A stretch of DNA of 64,000 nucleotides from Pseudomonas sp. H9 (GTDB lineage: Bacteria > Pseudomonadota > Gammaproteobacteria > Pseudomonadales > Pseudomonadaceae): assembly GCF_004353925.1 (NCBI RefSeq), contig NZ_SMOK01000008.1, forward strand, positions 62,001-126,000, in the 5' to 3' direction. Numbering within the stretch: position 1 is the stretch's first letter; every line of letters starts with the position of its first letter. Shown here one piece after another: positions 45,330-55,326 of the stretch. Under the pieces are notes generated by a model. It had not been told where the DNA came from, did no database searches, and saw only the letters and a list, made by a program, of their open reading frames with translations. Position numbers and translations under genes: made by a program.

Positions 45330-46115
45330 ATGGATGTAGGTTCGTTTGGCTTCACCATTGCTGGCCTTATCGTAGGTTTCATCGTCGGCATGACCGGCGT
45401 TGGCGGCGGTTCTCTGATGACTCCGATCCTGCTGTGGTTCGGCATCAGCCCGGCCACCGCCGTGGGCACTGACCTGTTGTATGCCGCAATCACCAAAGCC
45501 AGCGGCGTCTGGGTGCACAGCAAGCAGAAAAACATCGACTGGAAAATCACCGGTTGGCTGACCCTGGGCAGCGTCCCGGCCGCCGCCGCAACCCTGTGGT
45601 TCCTTAGCACCCTGGATGCCGACACCCAGGCTGCCAACGCCGTGATCAAGCAAGGCCTGGCCGTTGTACTGGTGCTCACCGCCCTGGCCATTCTGTTCAA
45701 AAGCAAACTGCAGGCCTTCGCCAGTAAACACGCAGGCGATCGTTATCACTTGAGCGGCACCAGCCTCAACCTGTTGACCGTGGTCACCGGTATCATCCTC
45801 GGTGTCATGGTCTCGCTGACGTCCATCGGCGCTGGCGCGCTGGGTACGGTAGCGCTGTTTCTGCTCTACCCGTTTCTGGTCACCCGCCGCCTGGTCGGCA
45901 CCGAAATCGCTCACGCGGTGCCGTTGACCCTGGTTGCAGGCCTGGGCCACGCCAGCATGGGCAACATGGATTGGTCATTGCTGGGTTATCTGCTGCTCGG
46001 CTCACTACCAGGTATCTACCTGGGCAGCCACCTGACCGGGCGTATTTCCGACAGCGTCCTGCGCCCTTGCCTGGCGGGTATGCTGCTGATGATCGGATAC
46101 AAACTGGCGTTCTAA
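45330..46115 (+). CDS. TSUP family transporter (TauE/SafE-type sulfite/sulfonate exporter)
   Basis: The 261-residue inner-membrane protein has seven or eight helices in two repeats. GLIVGFIVGMTGVGGGSLMTPIL in the first half and GVMVSLTSIGAGALGTVAL in the second are the paired signatures of the TSUP family. Known members carry sulfite, sulfonates or related organic anions; the substrate here is not shown by context. Upstream is an AT-rich promoter region with the perfect palindrome GGTTATAACC at 45232-45241. Confidence 0.85.
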   Translation: MDVGSFGFTIAGLIVGFIVGMTGVGGGSLMTPILLWFGISPATAVGTDLLYAAITKASGVWVHSKQKNIDWKITGWLTLGSVPAAAATLWFLSTLDADTQAANAVIKQGLAVVLVLTALAILFKSKLQAFASKHAGDRYHLSGTSLNLLTVVTGIILGVMVSLTSIGAGALGTVALFLLYPFLVTRRLVGTEIAHAVPLTLVAGLGHASMGNMDWSLLGYLLLGSLPGIYLGSHLTGRISDSVLRPCLAGMLLMIGYKLAF

Positions 46116-46143
46116 GTGCACGCCATCTGACACAGAGGTCCTG

Positions 46144-46761
46144 TTGACGCCCCTGCCCTCCAGACTCATCTTCCTCCCCGGCGCCTCGGGTAACACCGAC
46201 TTCTGGCGCCCGGCGGCCCAACACCTTGCCCATCGCGCTCAACAGTTGCACATGGGCTGGCCTGGCTTTGGCTCCACGCCCGCAGATCCAGATGTACACG
46301 GCATGGATGATCTGGTATCCCGCTTACTCCCTCATATCGACCAACCCACTGCGCTGGTCGCGCAATCGATGGGGGGCATCGTGGCGGTGCGTGCGGCGCT
46401 GGAAAAGCCCGAACACATCACACATCTGGTGCTTAGCGTGACGTCCGGCGGAGTGAACATGCCAGCCTTCGGTGCCCGAGACTGGCGTTCGGCGTTCACC
46501 GCGGAGTTTCCGAGTTTGCCGCGCTGGTTCATCGATGATCACAGCGACCTCAGTGACCGCATGGCCGAGCTACAGATGCCGGTTCTGTTGCTTTGGGGTG
46601 ATAACGACCCGATCAGCCCGGTCAACGTGGGAGAACACCTTGCCCGACTATTGCCGAAGGCGGCGCTGCATGTGCTGCCAAACGCGGGACATGACCTCGG
46701 GTTGAGCCATGCCGCGCAGGTAGCCGGGCTGATAGACGAACATCTCCTGCTCACCACCTAA
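46144..46761 (+). CDS. Alpha/beta hydrolase
   Basis: The 205-residue protein is a compact alpha/beta hydrolase. It has the oxyanion region [14 protein letters not shown], the nucleophile elbow [12 protein letters not shown], the acid in [12 protein letters not shown] and the catalytic His in [10 protein letters not shown]. The substrate is unknown. It starts at TTG 46144 with AGAGG upstream, 28 bases after the TSUP gene, so the two are probably co-transcribed. Its stop codon overlaps the stop codon of the convergent aer-like gene. Confidence 0.8.
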   Translation: MTPLPSRLIFLPGASGNTDFWRPAAQHLAHRAQQLHMGWPGFGSTPADPDVHGMDDLVSRLLPHIDQPTALVAQSMGGIVAVRAALEKPEHITHLVLSVTSGGVNMPAFGARDWRSAFTAEFPSLPRWFIDDHSDLSDRMAELQMPVLLLWGDNDPISPVNVGEHLARLLPKAALHVLPNAGHDLGLSHAAQVAGLIDEHLLLTT

Positions 46762-48323
46762 CGATTGAACCTGTCGACCAACGCGTACATCTCGTGCGCG
46801 GTATGCTCCAGCTCCAGCCCCAACGTAGCGGAGCTGGCGGCGATATCGACGTTCTGCTCCGAGACCTGAGCGATGGTCGTGATCTGCCGGCTGATGTCTT
46901 CGGCCACATGGGCTTGCTGCTCGGAGGCAGCCGCCATTTGTTCCGTCATCTGATGGATGCGCTCCACGGCGACACTGATTCCGTCGAGGGCATTTTGCGT
47001 GGCGATCACCTGATCCACCCCGGCGTGAGCTTCATCACTGCCTTGGCGGGCAATCTCCACCGCCTGGTTGGCCGCACCGTGCAACGACTGAATAATGCTT
47101 TGAATGGTTTCAGTCGATTCCTGGGTCTTGAAGGCCAACGCTCGCACCTCATCGGCAACCACCGCAAATCCACGTCCCTGTTCCCCGGCACGCGCAGCTT
47201 CAATCGCGGCGTTGAGCGCCAGCAGGTTGGTCTGATCGGCGATCTGCCGGATCATGTTCGAGGCGATCTGAATCGACTGGGTTTCATCCGCGAAATGCTC
47301 CACCGACTGACTGATCTGATTCACCGTCTGCTGCAACGTCTCAATCACAACGCGCGTCTTGCCCGCTTCCTCGGAGCCCACCTGGGTCAGCTGGTTAACG
47401 CCCTCGGCTTCTCGGGCGGTGTCATGAATGTGACTGGACACCTCGGCAATCGACGCCGCCATCTGCGTCATGGCGGTGGCGGCCATGTCAGTTTCATCAC
47501 GTTGGCGTTGCAGTGACAACTCCGATGCCTGCGCCAGCTTCCCGCTTTCAGTGGCCATGGACTCGGTCTGGCTGGCGTAGTCACCCGAACGGCTCAGCGC
47601 GGTACGCAACTTGGCCTGCTCGCTGATCAGCGCCATCATCAGTTGCGCAACCGGGCCCTGCTCGTCGGTGTAGGTACGGGCGATCAACTCGCTGTCAAAA
47701 CTGTCTGGTGTCACGCGTCTGGCCTCGGCGAAGCGGCGTTGCAGGCGCCACTGGGCCGCAACCTGCATGCCGATGAAACCACAGGCCACAGCTGCAATGG
47801 CCGGCCAGCTATCCAGATAAATCACGGCGGCCACAACAGGAATGCCCAGTACTACCGGTGCAAGCCCGTGCTCGATCACAGAACCCATCAAGCGCTTGAT
47901 ATCGCCGCTACGCTTGCCCGTACGCATGCGCTCATACACTGCCGAAGCACGCTCGATGTCGGCCCGCTGCGGCTTGACCCTGACCGACTCGTAACCCACA
48001 ACCGTATTGCCTTCCAGCACTGGCGTGATATAGGCACTGACCCAATAGTGATCGCCATTGCGACACCGATTCTTGACGATACCCATCCAGCTTTTGCCTG
48101 CCTTCAAGTACGACCACATATGGGCAAAGACTGCTTCCGGCATATCGGGGTGGCGCACGATGTTGTGCGCACTGCCCATTAGCTCCTCACGGCTGAAACC
48201 GCTGATTGCCACCAGCTCGTCATTGCAGTAGGTCAGATTGCCCTGCAGGTCGGTGGCCGATATCAGCCGCTGCTCGTTCTGGAAGATGACTTCCTGCTGG
48301 GTGACCGGCAGATTGGTTTTCAT
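46758..48323 (-). CDS. aer: Aer-type PAS energy/redox taxis receptor
   Basis: The 521-residue receptor lacks a periplasmic domain. It has an N-terminal PAS domain (about 18-115) with [18 protein letters not shown] and [13 protein letters not shown], the FAD-PAS pattern of Aer. A membrane hairpin follows (about 150-190), then a HAMP-like region and a signalling domain with [20 protein letters not shown]. Aer proteins steer cells by sensing redox state through FAD. The length equals that of P. aeruginosa Aer as I recall it. Pseudomonads often have two or three Aer paralogues, so which one this is remains open. Confidence 0.85.
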   Translation of the reverse strand: MKTNLPVTQQEVIFQNEQRLISATDLQGNLTYCNDELVAISGFSREELMGSAHNIVRHPDMPEAVFAHMWSYLKAGKSWMGIVKNRCRNGDHYWVSAYITPVLEGNTVVGYESVRVKPQRADIERASAVYERMRTGKRSGDIKRLMGSVIEHGLAPVVLGIPVVAAVIYLDSWPAIAAVACGFIGMQVAAQWRLQRRFAEARRVTPDSFDSELIARTYTDEQGPVAQLMMALISEQAKLRTALSRSGDYASQTESMATESGKLAQASELSLQRQRDETDMAATAMTQMAASIAEVSSHIHDTAREAEGVNQLTQVGSEEAGKTRVVIETLQQTVNQISQSVEHFADETQSIQIASNMIRQIADQTNLLALNAAIEAARAGEQGRGFAVVADEVRALAFKTQESTETIQSIIQSLHGAANQAVEIARQGSDEAHAGVDQVIATQNALDGISVAVERIHQMTEQMAAASEQQAHVAEDISRQITTIAQVSEQNVDIAASSATLGLELEHTAHEMYALVDRFNR

Positions 48324-48441
48324 AATCGGGTATCCGTGAGTGCGTAAATCAATTCAGTACAGATACCCTTATTTTATGCATGGCAATTAGCCACAACCCA
48401 TCAATAGAGTGAGCGTGGCTATAGCGATAAGGAATAGCTGA

Positions 48442-49410
48442 TCAATCAGCTGCGGCGTCATCCGCCGGAGACTGAGTGGCCAGCGTCAAACACTCTCGGA
48501 ACAACCGTGCAGCCGGATCGAGTGTTCGGCTGGCCGAGTAAAAGCATCCAATGCTGCCGAAACGCATAGGCTTGCCTAGATCAAACGCCTTGAGCTTGCC
48601 CCCAAGGGCCAGTTGTTGAGCGGTTTGAACCGAGAAAAAGCCGACGGTGCGTTGATCTTGCATCAGTTCATAGTTGGTCAGTGCCGCGACCGACTCGATC
48701 ACGTTCACAGGCGGCTCAAGGCCCTGCTCTTCAAACAGGCTATCGACGGTGCGACGAAGCAAGCCACTGCGTGGGGGCAGTATCCAAGGGAAGTTATGCA
48801 ATGCCGCCAGGCTCACAGGTTGGCTGCACACATGCAGTGGATGGTTGGCGCCGGCGACGATGCACAGCCCTTCTTCGCACAGCACATCGACGTTCAGCCG
48901 TGGCTCATATTCGTGCCAGCGCCAATCATCGGGGATCCGTCCGACCACTATATCCAGCTCACCGGCCAGCAAACTGGAGAACAACTGATCCATATGACCA
49001 ACGCGCACCGTTACCAGGACGCCTGGTGCGCTTTCCTTGAGCAGGCGTAATGTGTGCGGCACCAGTAACGCTGAAGTAGAGGTCAGGGAACCGACCATCA
49101 CCTGGCCGGTGGTGCCGCTATGGTAGGCATTGACCTCATCGGTCAGGCTGCGCAGCTCGGTCAACATGGCATGAACCCGGCGCTCCACAACCTTGCCCAG
49201 GTCCGTGGCATGTACTCCACGGTTACCTCGTACCAATAGGTCTGCGCCGAGGAAGGTTTCCATCTCACGAATGATCTTGGTCACCGCTGGTTGGGTCAGG
49301 TTCAGTGCCTGGGCAGCCCCCACCAGTGAACCACTACGCAGCACTTGGTCGAAGACCACCAACTGATAAAGCTTGAGTTTGCGGGCAACGGAAACCACGG
49401 TTGACTTCAT
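48442..49410 (-). CDS. LysR-type transcriptional regulator
   Basis: The 322-residue regulator starts MKSTVVSVARKLKLYQLVVF at ATG 49410 with CAGGTG upstream; an earlier in-frame start at 49443 lacks support. The HTH reads VGAAQALNLTQPAVTKIIREME, typical of the GbpR/PcaQ/CbbR-like branch, and a substrate-binding domain follows. It diverges from the exported FMN oxidase gene across 380 bases that include a dyad suited to LysR binding, so that gene is its likely target. Effector unknown. Confidence 0.82.
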   Translation of the reverse strand: MKSTVVSVARKLKLYQLVVFDQVLRSGSLVGAAQALNLTQPAVTKIIREMETFLGADLLVRGNRGVHATDLGKVVERRVHAMLTELRSLTDEVNAYHSGTTGQVMVGSLTSTSALLVPHTLRLLKESAPGVLVTVRVGHMDQLFSSLLAGELDIVVGRIPDDWRWHEYEPRLNVDVLCEEGLCIVAGANHPLHVCSQPVSLAALHNFPWILPPRSGLLRRTVDSLFEEQGLEPPVNVIESVAALTNYELMQDQRTVGFFSVQTAQQLALGGKLKAFDLGKPMRFGSIGCFYSASRTLDPAARLFRECLTLATQSPADDAAAD

Positions 49411-49790
49411 GCATAACACCTGGGAACCATCGAGTGTCGCCACCGTTTAACGATGCCTACTCGAAAGACGAACACGTCCCTACTTTTTATTAACTTTCAC
49501 ACCAGAACGTCAGCGCACAGGCGAGGAGTTATTCATTCCCTTAAAGCCAATATAGAATTCGTGCAGATAATAAAATTGATACAGATCATTAATTCAGAAG
49601 TGCAATTAGCGTAAAGGCGCCGGATGACAGACTGTTAAATTCAACTCTTGGACGCCTGAATGCTTCAGCGCCATCAAATACCCCCACGCTTACCGGTTCT
49701 AAAAACAGAACGCTGCATCTCAGTCATCCCCTCACTGCCAGCACGTTTCCACGGGCAAAATACTCGCTGAGTAATGAAGAGGTTTACCCG
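49411..49790. promoter_or_regulatory. Divergent intergenic region with candidate LysR operator
   Basis: No gene is visible in these 380 bases. TGAT-ACAG-ATCA at 49577-49588, within the nearly symmetrical ATTGATACAGATCATTAAT, is the clearest dyad and has LysR T-N(x)-A form. The stretch 49540-49620 is AT-rich. The FMN oxidase gene has AGAGG before its start at 49791. Confidence 0.45.
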
Positions 49791-51002
49791 ATGAAAACAC
49801 CACCACTAAGTAAGATGGCATTAGCCTCCGGCCTGCTGACAGCCGTGCTTTCGCTCAACGTCGCTCAGGCTCAGGAATACCGGGCCAGTGACGCCGAAAA
49901 GGCGATCAAGATTGTAAACATCGGTGCCCTCGAAGCTGAAGTCAAAGCCAGCATGGACAAAGGTGCATTTGGTTACATCCGCGGCGGCGCCGAAGATGAA
50001 AACAATATGCGCAGTAATACCGAGCACTTTGACAAGAAATACATCATGCCCCGCATCATGCAGGGTATCGAGCGCACTGACATCGACCTGTCCACTGAAC
50101 TGCTTGGCATCAAACTGAAGACGCCAATCATTCAGGCGCCTATGGCCGCCCAGGGCCTGGCCCATAAAGAAGGTGAAATCGCTACAGCCCGAGGCATGGC
50201 CAAAGCAGGCTCGATATTTTCTCTGAGCACCTACGGAAACAAGACCATCGAAGAGGTTGCAACCGCCTCCAAAAACAACCCTTTCTTCTTCCAGCTCTAT
50301 ATGAGCAAGAACGAGAAGTTCAATGAGTTCACACTGAAAAAAGCCAGGCAATTCGGTGCCAAGGCCATCATTCTGACCGTTGACTCTCCGGTGGGCGGCC
50401 ACCGCGAAGATGACATCCGTAACAACTTCCAGTTCCCACTGGGCTTTGCCAACCTGGAACTGTTCGCCAAGCAGAACAGCGACGGCTCGAAAACTGGCAA
50501 GGGTTCCGGTATCAGTGAAATCTATGCGCAAGCGAAGCAGGCATTCACGCCAGCAGATATTGCCTATGTACAGAAACTGTCGGGCCTGCCTGTGATTGTG
50601 AAAGGTGTGCAGTCTCCTGAAGACGCCGACATGGCCATCAAAGCGGGAGCCGCAGCGATCTGGGTATCCAACCACGGCGGTCGCCAACTGGACAGCGGCC
50701 CTTCGTCCTTCGATGTGCTGCCAGGGATTGCCAAGGTCGTGAACAAGCGCGTGCCGATTATCTTCGACAGTGGCGTACGCCGTGGCTCGCATGTCTTCAA
50801 AGCATTGGCCAGTGGTGCTGACATCGTTGCCGTAGGCCGCCCGATTCTCTACGGCCTTCACCTTGGCGGCTCGGAAGGTGTGAACTCGGTGATTGAACAC
50901 CTGAACAAGGAGCTGAGCATTAACATGATGCTCGGGGGTGCGAAAAACATCGAAGCGGTGAAGAGCACCAAGCTTTACACCGACAAAGATTTTGAAGGCT
51001 AA
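49791..51002 (+). CDS. FMN-dependent alpha-hydroxy-acid oxidase (lactate oxidase-like) with export signal
   Basis: The 403-residue precursor begins MKTPPLSKMALASGLLTAVL, ending NVAQAQE, a normal Sec-type signal peptide with cleavage near residue 27. The mature part is a complete alpha-hydroxy-acid oxidase barrel: GAFGYIRGGAEDE, PIIQAPMAAQGLAH, DSPVGGHREDDIRNNF with a substrate Arg, IWVSNHGGRQLD with the catalytic His/Arg, and FDSGVRRGSHVFKALA with FMN phosphate contacts. It resembles bacterial lactate oxidase more than the membrane LldD. Export of an FMN enzyme without an evident twin-Arg motif is unusual. A LysR gene diverges from it. Confidence 0.82.
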   Translation: MKTPPLSKMALASGLLTAVLSLNVAQAQEYRASDAEKAIKIVNIGALEAEVKASMDKGAFGYIRGGAEDENNMRSNTEHFDKKYIMPRIMQGIERTDIDLSTELLGIKLKTPIIQAPMAAQGLAHKEGEIATARGMAKAGSIFSLSTYGNKTIEEVATASKNNPFFFQLYMSKNEKFNEFTLKKARQFGAKAIILTVDSPVGGHREDDIRNNFQFPLGFANLELFAKQNSDGSKTGKGSGISEIYAQAKQAFTPADIAYVQKLSGLPVIVKGVQSPEDADMAIKAGAAAIWVSNHGGRQLDSGPSSFDVLPGIAKVVNKRVPIIFDSGVRRGSHVFKALASGADIVAVGRPILYGLHLGGSEGVNSVIEHLNKELSINMMLGGAKNIEAVKSTKLYTDKDFEG

Positions 51003-51028
51003 GGCCTTCGAGCTGAACTGAAACACGG

Positions 51029-51060
51029 GAAACGCCCGCTCGCTGTCGAGCGGGCGTTTC
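51029..51060 (+). terminator. Strong terminator after the FMN oxidase gene
   Basis: GAAACGCCCGCTCG and CGAGCGGGCGTTTC form a perfect 14-base stem around CTGT, followed by TCATT, 26 bases after the stop codon. Confidence 0.92.
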
Positions 51061-51185
51061 TCATTGCGGGCGGATGTCCGGCAGTATTGGTAGACTATGG
51101 CATCGTTGTTACAGGTACACACCGCTAGACAAAGCTGGCTGTACCACTCAAACGCCCCTGAATGGCTACAAACGCGTCGTAGAAC

Positions 51186-52196
51186 ATGCCCCTAGAATCC
51201 GCTGAAACCCCTGTAAACCCAAGGTCTGAACCGTCTCGCCGCTTCTCCGTTGCGCCGATGATGGACTGGACAGACCGTCATTGCCGCTTCTTCCTGCGCC
51301 TGCTATCGAGCAACGCCCTGCTCTACACCGAAATGGTTACCACGGGCGCCTTGCTGCATGGTGATGCCGAACGCTTCCTGCGTCATGACGAAGCCGAGCA
51401 TCCCTTGGCTTTGCAATTGGGTGGCAGTGTGCCGGCCGATCTGGCCGCTTGTGCGAAGCTGGCACAGGACGCGGGCTACGATGAGGTGAACCTCAACGTC
51501 GGCTGTCCAAGCGACCGGGTGCAAAACAACATGATCGGCGCATGCCTGATGGCGCATCCAGCGTTGGTAAGTGATTGCGTCAAAGCCATGCAGGATGCGG
51601 TGCAGATCCCGGTGACGGTCAAGCACCGCATTGGTATCAATGGCCGTGACAGCTACGCCGAATTGTGCGATTTCGTCGGGCAAGTGCGTGATGCCGGGTG
51701 CCGCAGTTTTACCGTGCATGCTCGCATTGCCATTCTTGAAGGCCTGTCTCCGAAGGAAAACCGCGAAATCCCACCGCTGCGCTATGACGTGGCCGCACAA
51801 TTGAAAGCGGACTTCCCCGACCTGGAAATCATCCTCAACGGCGGCATCAAGACCCTGGACGAATGTCAGGCGCACTTGCAAACGTTCGACGGGGTGATGC
51901 TCGGACGCGAGGCGTACCACAATCCATACCTGCTGGCCGAAGTCGACCAACAGTTGTTCGCCAGCCCGGCGCCAGTGATCAGTCGCAGTGAAGCGCTAGC
52001 CAAACTACGCCCTTACATCGCCAGGCACCTGGCCAGCGGCGGCGCCATGCACCATGTAACCCGGCATATTCTGGGCCTCGGCCAAGGCTTCCCGGGGGCA
52101 CGCAAGTTCCGCCAGTTGCTCTCGGTAGACATCCATAAGAGCAAAGATCCACTGGCCCTGCTCGACCAGGCCGGCGAGTTGCTGCAAGGTCGCTGA
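51186..52196 (+). CDS. dusA: tRNA-dihydrouridine(20/20a) synthase DusA
   Basis: DusA reduces uridine 20/20a in the tRNA D-loop using FMN and NADPH. The 336-residue protein has SVAPMMDWTDRHCRFF at the FMN site, the catalytic Cys107 in NLNVGCPSDRVQNNMIGACLM, TVKHRIGIN, and FTVHARIAILEGLSPKENRE. The DusA-specific NNMIGA and KENRE stretches separate it from DusB and DusC. The start ATG 51186 has a weak ribosome site. The gene is followed by tal, as in P. aeruginosa. Confidence 0.93.
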   Translation: MPLESAETPVNPRSEPSRRFSVAPMMDWTDRHCRFFLRLLSSNALLYTEMVTTGALLHGDAERFLRHDEAEHPLALQLGGSVPADLAACAKLAQDAGYDEVNLNVGCPSDRVQNNMIGACLMAHPALVSDCVKAMQDAVQIPVTVKHRIGINGRDSYAELCDFVGQVRDAGCRSFTVHARIAILEGLSPKENREIPPLRYDVAAQLKADFPDLEIILNGGIKTLDECQAHLQTFDGVMLGREAYHNPYLLAEVDQQLFASPAPVISRSEALAKLRPYIARHLASGGAMHHVTRHILGLGQGFPGARKFRQLLSVDIHKSKDPLALLDQAGELLQGR

Positions 52197-52319
52197 CGCC
52201 GGAACCTGTGCGCCGTTGGACACTCGAAGGCTTATCCCTTCGCCCGCATGCCAGCCAGCCCTTGAGCGGCTGGCAGCGCTCGGGTAATGTCGATCCATTG
52301 CACAGGACAGAGCACGCCC

Positions 52320-53246
52320 ATGACCTCCAAGCTGGAACAACTCAAGCAGTTCACCACTGTGGTTGCCGACACTGGTGATATCGATGCCATCAGCCGCCTG
52401 AAACCGGTCGATGCCACTACCAACCCCTCCCTGCTGCTCAAGGCGGCTGCCATGCCCGGTTACGCCGAGCTGCTCAAGCAGTCGATCGAGCGCAGCAAAG
52501 GTGATGTCGGCCTGGCGTGCGACGCATTTGCCGTGGCAGTGGGCGCTGGCATTCTCAAGGTGATTCCGGGACGTATCTCCACCGAGGTGGATGCACGCCT
52601 GTCGTTCGACCAGCCAGCGCTGCTGGCCAAGGCCCGCCAACTGATCGAGCTGTACGAGCAGACTGGTATCGGTCGTGATCGTGTACTGATCAAGCTGGCT
52701 TCGACCTGGGAAGGTATTCGCGCCGCCGAAGTGTTGGAAAAGGAAGGCATCCAGACCAACTTGACCTTGTTGTTCTCCTTCGCTCAGGCCCAGGCCTGTG
52801 CCGATGCCGGTGTGTTCCTGATCTCTCCGTTCGTTGGCCGTATCTATGACTGGTACAAGAAGGCTAACGGCACAGACTACACCGGCGCCGAAGACCCGGG
52901 GGTGCAGTCGGTTACGCGCATCTACAACTACTACAAGAGCAACGGTTTCAACACTGTGGTCATGGGTGCGAGCTTCCGCAATATCGGCCAGATCGAACAA
53001 CTGGCCGGCTGCGACCGCTTGACCATCAGCCCCGAGTTGCTGCAACAGCTGAGCGATGATCAGGGCGAACTGCCGCGCATTCTCAAGCCTGGCAACCCAG
53101 GGGAACCTCGTCAGCAACTGAGCGAAGCGCAGTTCCGCTGGGCATCCAATGAAGATGCCATGGCCACCGAGAAGCTGGCTGAAGGTATTCGCCAGTTCGC
53201 CCGCGACCAGGAAAAACTTGAGGCCTTGTTGGCGGCAAAAGCTTGA
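52320..53246 (+). CDS. tal: Transaldolase
   Basis: Transaldolase moves a dihydroxyacetone unit between sugar phosphates in the pentose phosphate pathway. The 308-residue protein is of the TalB type, with the Schiff-base Lys125 in [24 protein letters not shown] near the N terminus and [16 protein letters not shown] 52320 ([10 protein letters not shown]) has AGGACAG upstream; the frame opens earlier at 52287 without support. A REP pair follows it. Confidence 0.95.
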   Translation: MTSKLEQLKQFTTVVADTGDIDAISRLKPVDATTNPSLLLKAAAMPGYAELLKQSIERSKGDVGLACDAFAVAVGAGILKVIPGRISTEVDARLSFDQPALLAKARQLIELYEQTGIGRDRVLIKLASTWEGIRAAEVLEKEGIQTNLTLLFSFAQAQACADAGVFLISPFVGRIYDWYKKANGTDYTGAEDPGVQSVTRIYNYYKSNGFNTVVMGASFRNIGQIEQLAGCDRLTISPELLQQLSDDQGELPRILKPGNPGEPRQQLSEAQFRWASNEDAMATEKLAEGIRQFARDQEKLEALLAAKA

Positions 53247-53300
53247 TACAAAGCGAGATTTGCCAGTTCGCTGAAGAATGCTGAGTATCCTTTGCTTTTT

Positions 53301-53357
53301 TCGCGGGGCAAGCCCGCTCCTACCGGTGATGCTGGTGGGGGCAGGCTTGCCCCGCGA
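53301..53357. repeat. REP pair before the PhoD-like gene
   Basis: TCGCGGGGCAAGCC (53301-53314) pairs with GGCTTGCCCCGCGA (53344-53357). The right arm runs into an in-frame ATG at 53357, so this ATG is probably not the start of the following gene. Confidence 0.88.
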
Positions 53358-53386
53358 TGCGTTCGATTGTGCTTTCCGAGATGCTG

Positions 53387-55294
53387 ATGCCTGACTCTTC
53401 CACATTGCCTGCTGTATTGGCCGGCCCTGTGCTGCGCCGCCTCGAACCCACCCGCCTGGTGTTCTGGCTAGTGGGCTCACAAGCGCTGCAACCGACCTTG
53501 TCACTGAGCTGCACAGGCATCAACCCAACGGTTGATTGCCAGGTCGTCGCCATCGGCCAGCAGGCCTTCGTTCACCTGATCGACATTCACCTCGACAGCC
53601 CGCTACCCAGCGACGTGCAGATCGACTATGACCTGCTCCTGCCCACCGCCGAGGGCCCGCAAGGTATCGGCCACTGGGCCCCGCACCTGCTCTACAACGG
53701 CGCTCGTCAGCCCAGCTTCGTGCTGCATTCACGCATTGAGCAACTGCTGCATGGTTCGTGCCGCAAGCCCCACCATCCCGCCGCCGACGGCTTGCTGTGT
53801 GCCGACCGCCTGTTGATGGCATGCCCTGAGCCCAGCGCTCGCCCTGCCCTGCTGCTGATGAGCGGCGATCAGGTGTACGCCGACGATGTCGCCGGGCCAA
53901 TGCTACGGGCGATACATGCGCTGATCGAACGCCTGGGGCTGTTTGACGAGACGCTGCAAGGTGCGCTGGTCGATGACAGTGCCGCGCTGTACCGACACCC
54001 TGCCAGCTACTACCACCGTGCCGACCTGTTGCCGGCACTGGAAAGCAATGAAACCTTGCGTGAACGCTTCTTTGGCGGTGCGCGCAAGCCGATCTTCACC
54101 AGCAGCAATGCCGACAATCACCTGGTGACTTTCGCCGAGGTAATGGCCATGTACCTGCTGGTCTGGTCACCGGTACCCTGGACGCTGATCGAACCGCACA
54201 TGCCGTCTGGGCTTACACCCAAGCGCCAAGACCGCTACCGCCAGGAACAACAGCTGATCCAGGTGTTCGTCAGTGGCCTGGGCGGTGTCGCCCGGGTATT
54301 GGCACACCTTCCCAGCCTGATGATCTTCGATGACCACGACATCACCGATGACTGGAATCTGTCGGCGCAGTGGGAAGAGACCGCCTACGGCCACCCATTT
54401 TCCAAGCGCATCATTGGTAACGCCCTGTTGGCTTACCTACTGTGCCAAGGCTGGGGCAATGATCCCGACAGCTGCCGGGAGCTGGTGCACAAATGCCAGG
54501 AATTGAGCCACAGTGCCGCGACCGACCACCACCTGGACGCGCCCCTGCAAGACGCGCTGATCGATGAAGTGCTGCGCTTTCAAGGCTGGCAATTCGTCCT
54601 GCCCAGCAACCCGCCACTGTTGGTGCTCGACACCCGCACCCGCCGTTGGCGCAGCGAGAGCAACTTCAGCAAACCCTCGGGCCTGCTCGACTGGGAAGCC
54701 TTGAGCGAGCTACAGCAGGCCCTGCTCGATCACCCTTCGGCAATTATCGTGTCGCCTGCACCGATCTTCGGCGTCAAGCTGATCGAAACGGTACAACGGG
54801 TGTTCAGTTGGCTGGGCTACCCCTTGCTGGTCGACGCTGAGAACTGGATGGCCCATCAAGGCGCAGCGCAGGTGATCCTGAACATCTTCCGTCACTCACG
54901 CACGCCTGGGCACTACGTGATTCTCTCTGGCGATGTGCACTACTCATTCGTCTACGAAGTGCTGATCCGTCATCGCCAACGCAGCCCGCACCTCTGGCAA
55001 ATCACCAGCAGCGGTATCAAGAACGAATTCCCGCGACGCCTGCTGGACACCTTCGACCGCCTCAATCGCTGGCTTTACGCGCCACGCTCCCCCCTCAACT
55101 GGTTCACTAAACGCCGCAAGATGGAGGTGATTCCGCGCACGCCCAGCCACAGCAAAGCCGGCGAGCGCCTATGGAACAGCGCAGGCCTTGGCCAGGTGTT
55201 TTTCAATGAGCAAGGGCAACCGCAACGCATCTTCCAGCTCAACGCCGATGGCGCCGTGCCAACCGAGTTTGCGGCCAAGGTATCGGAGCAATAA
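53387..55294 (+). CDS. PhoD-like metallophosphoesterase family protein
   Basis: The protein (635 residues from ATG 53387) has metal-binding motifs of the PhoD/alkaline phosphatase D superfamily: LMSGDQVYADDV, IFDDHDITDDWN and VILSGDVHYSF. There is no signal peptide, so unlike classical PhoD it would act in the cytoplasm. An N-terminal region of about 150 residues precedes the catalytic domain. Substrate unknown. Start choice is uncertain: ATGs at 53357, 53381 and 53387 are in frame, and the first lies inside a REP. The gene is convergent with rssC. Confidence 0.78.
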   Translation: MPDSSTLPAVLAGPVLRRLEPTRLVFWLVGSQALQPTLSLSCTGINPTVDCQVVAIGQQAFVHLIDIHLDSPLPSDVQIDYDLLLPTAEGPQGIGHWAPHLLYNGARQPSFVLHSRIEQLLHGSCRKPHHPAADGLLCADRLLMACPEPSARPALLLMSGDQVYADDVAGPMLRAIHALIERLGLFDETLQGALVDDSAALYRHPASYYHRADLLPALESNETLRERFFGGARKPIFTSSNADNHLVTFAEVMAMYLLVWSPVPWTLIEPHMPSGLTPKRQDRYRQEQQLIQVFVSGLGGVARVLAHLPSLMIFDDHDITDDWNLSAQWEETAYGHPFSKRIIGNALLAYLLCQGWGNDPDSCRELVHKCQELSHSAATDHHLDAPLQDALIDEVLRFQGWQFVLPSNPPLLVLDTRTRRWRSESNFSKPSGLLDWEALSELQQALLDHPSAIIVSPAPIFGVKLIETVQRVFSWLGYPLLVDAENWMAHQGAAQVILNIFRHSRTPGHYVILSGDVHYSFVYEVLIRHRQRSPHLWQITSSGIKNEFPRRLLDTFDRLNRWLYAPRSPLNWFTKRRKMEVIPRTPSHSKAGERLWNSAGLGQVFFNEQGQPQRIFQLNADGAVPTEFAAKVSEQ

Positions 55295-55326
55295 CAGCAG
55301 GCGCCTTGCAGCGCCTGAGTGGCAGG

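Noticed and set aside
53357..53386. ATG at 53357 as the start of the PhoD-like gene.
   Set aside because: It lies on the last bases of a REP arm with no ribosome site. ATG 53381 or 53387 is more likely.
52005..53504. A 499-codon open frame on the minus strand across dusA and tal.
   Set aside because: It lies antisense to two unmistakable genes with intact motifs, has His/Gln/Arg-rich low-complexity composition and includes REP-derived residues. It is a by-product of high-GC codon bias.
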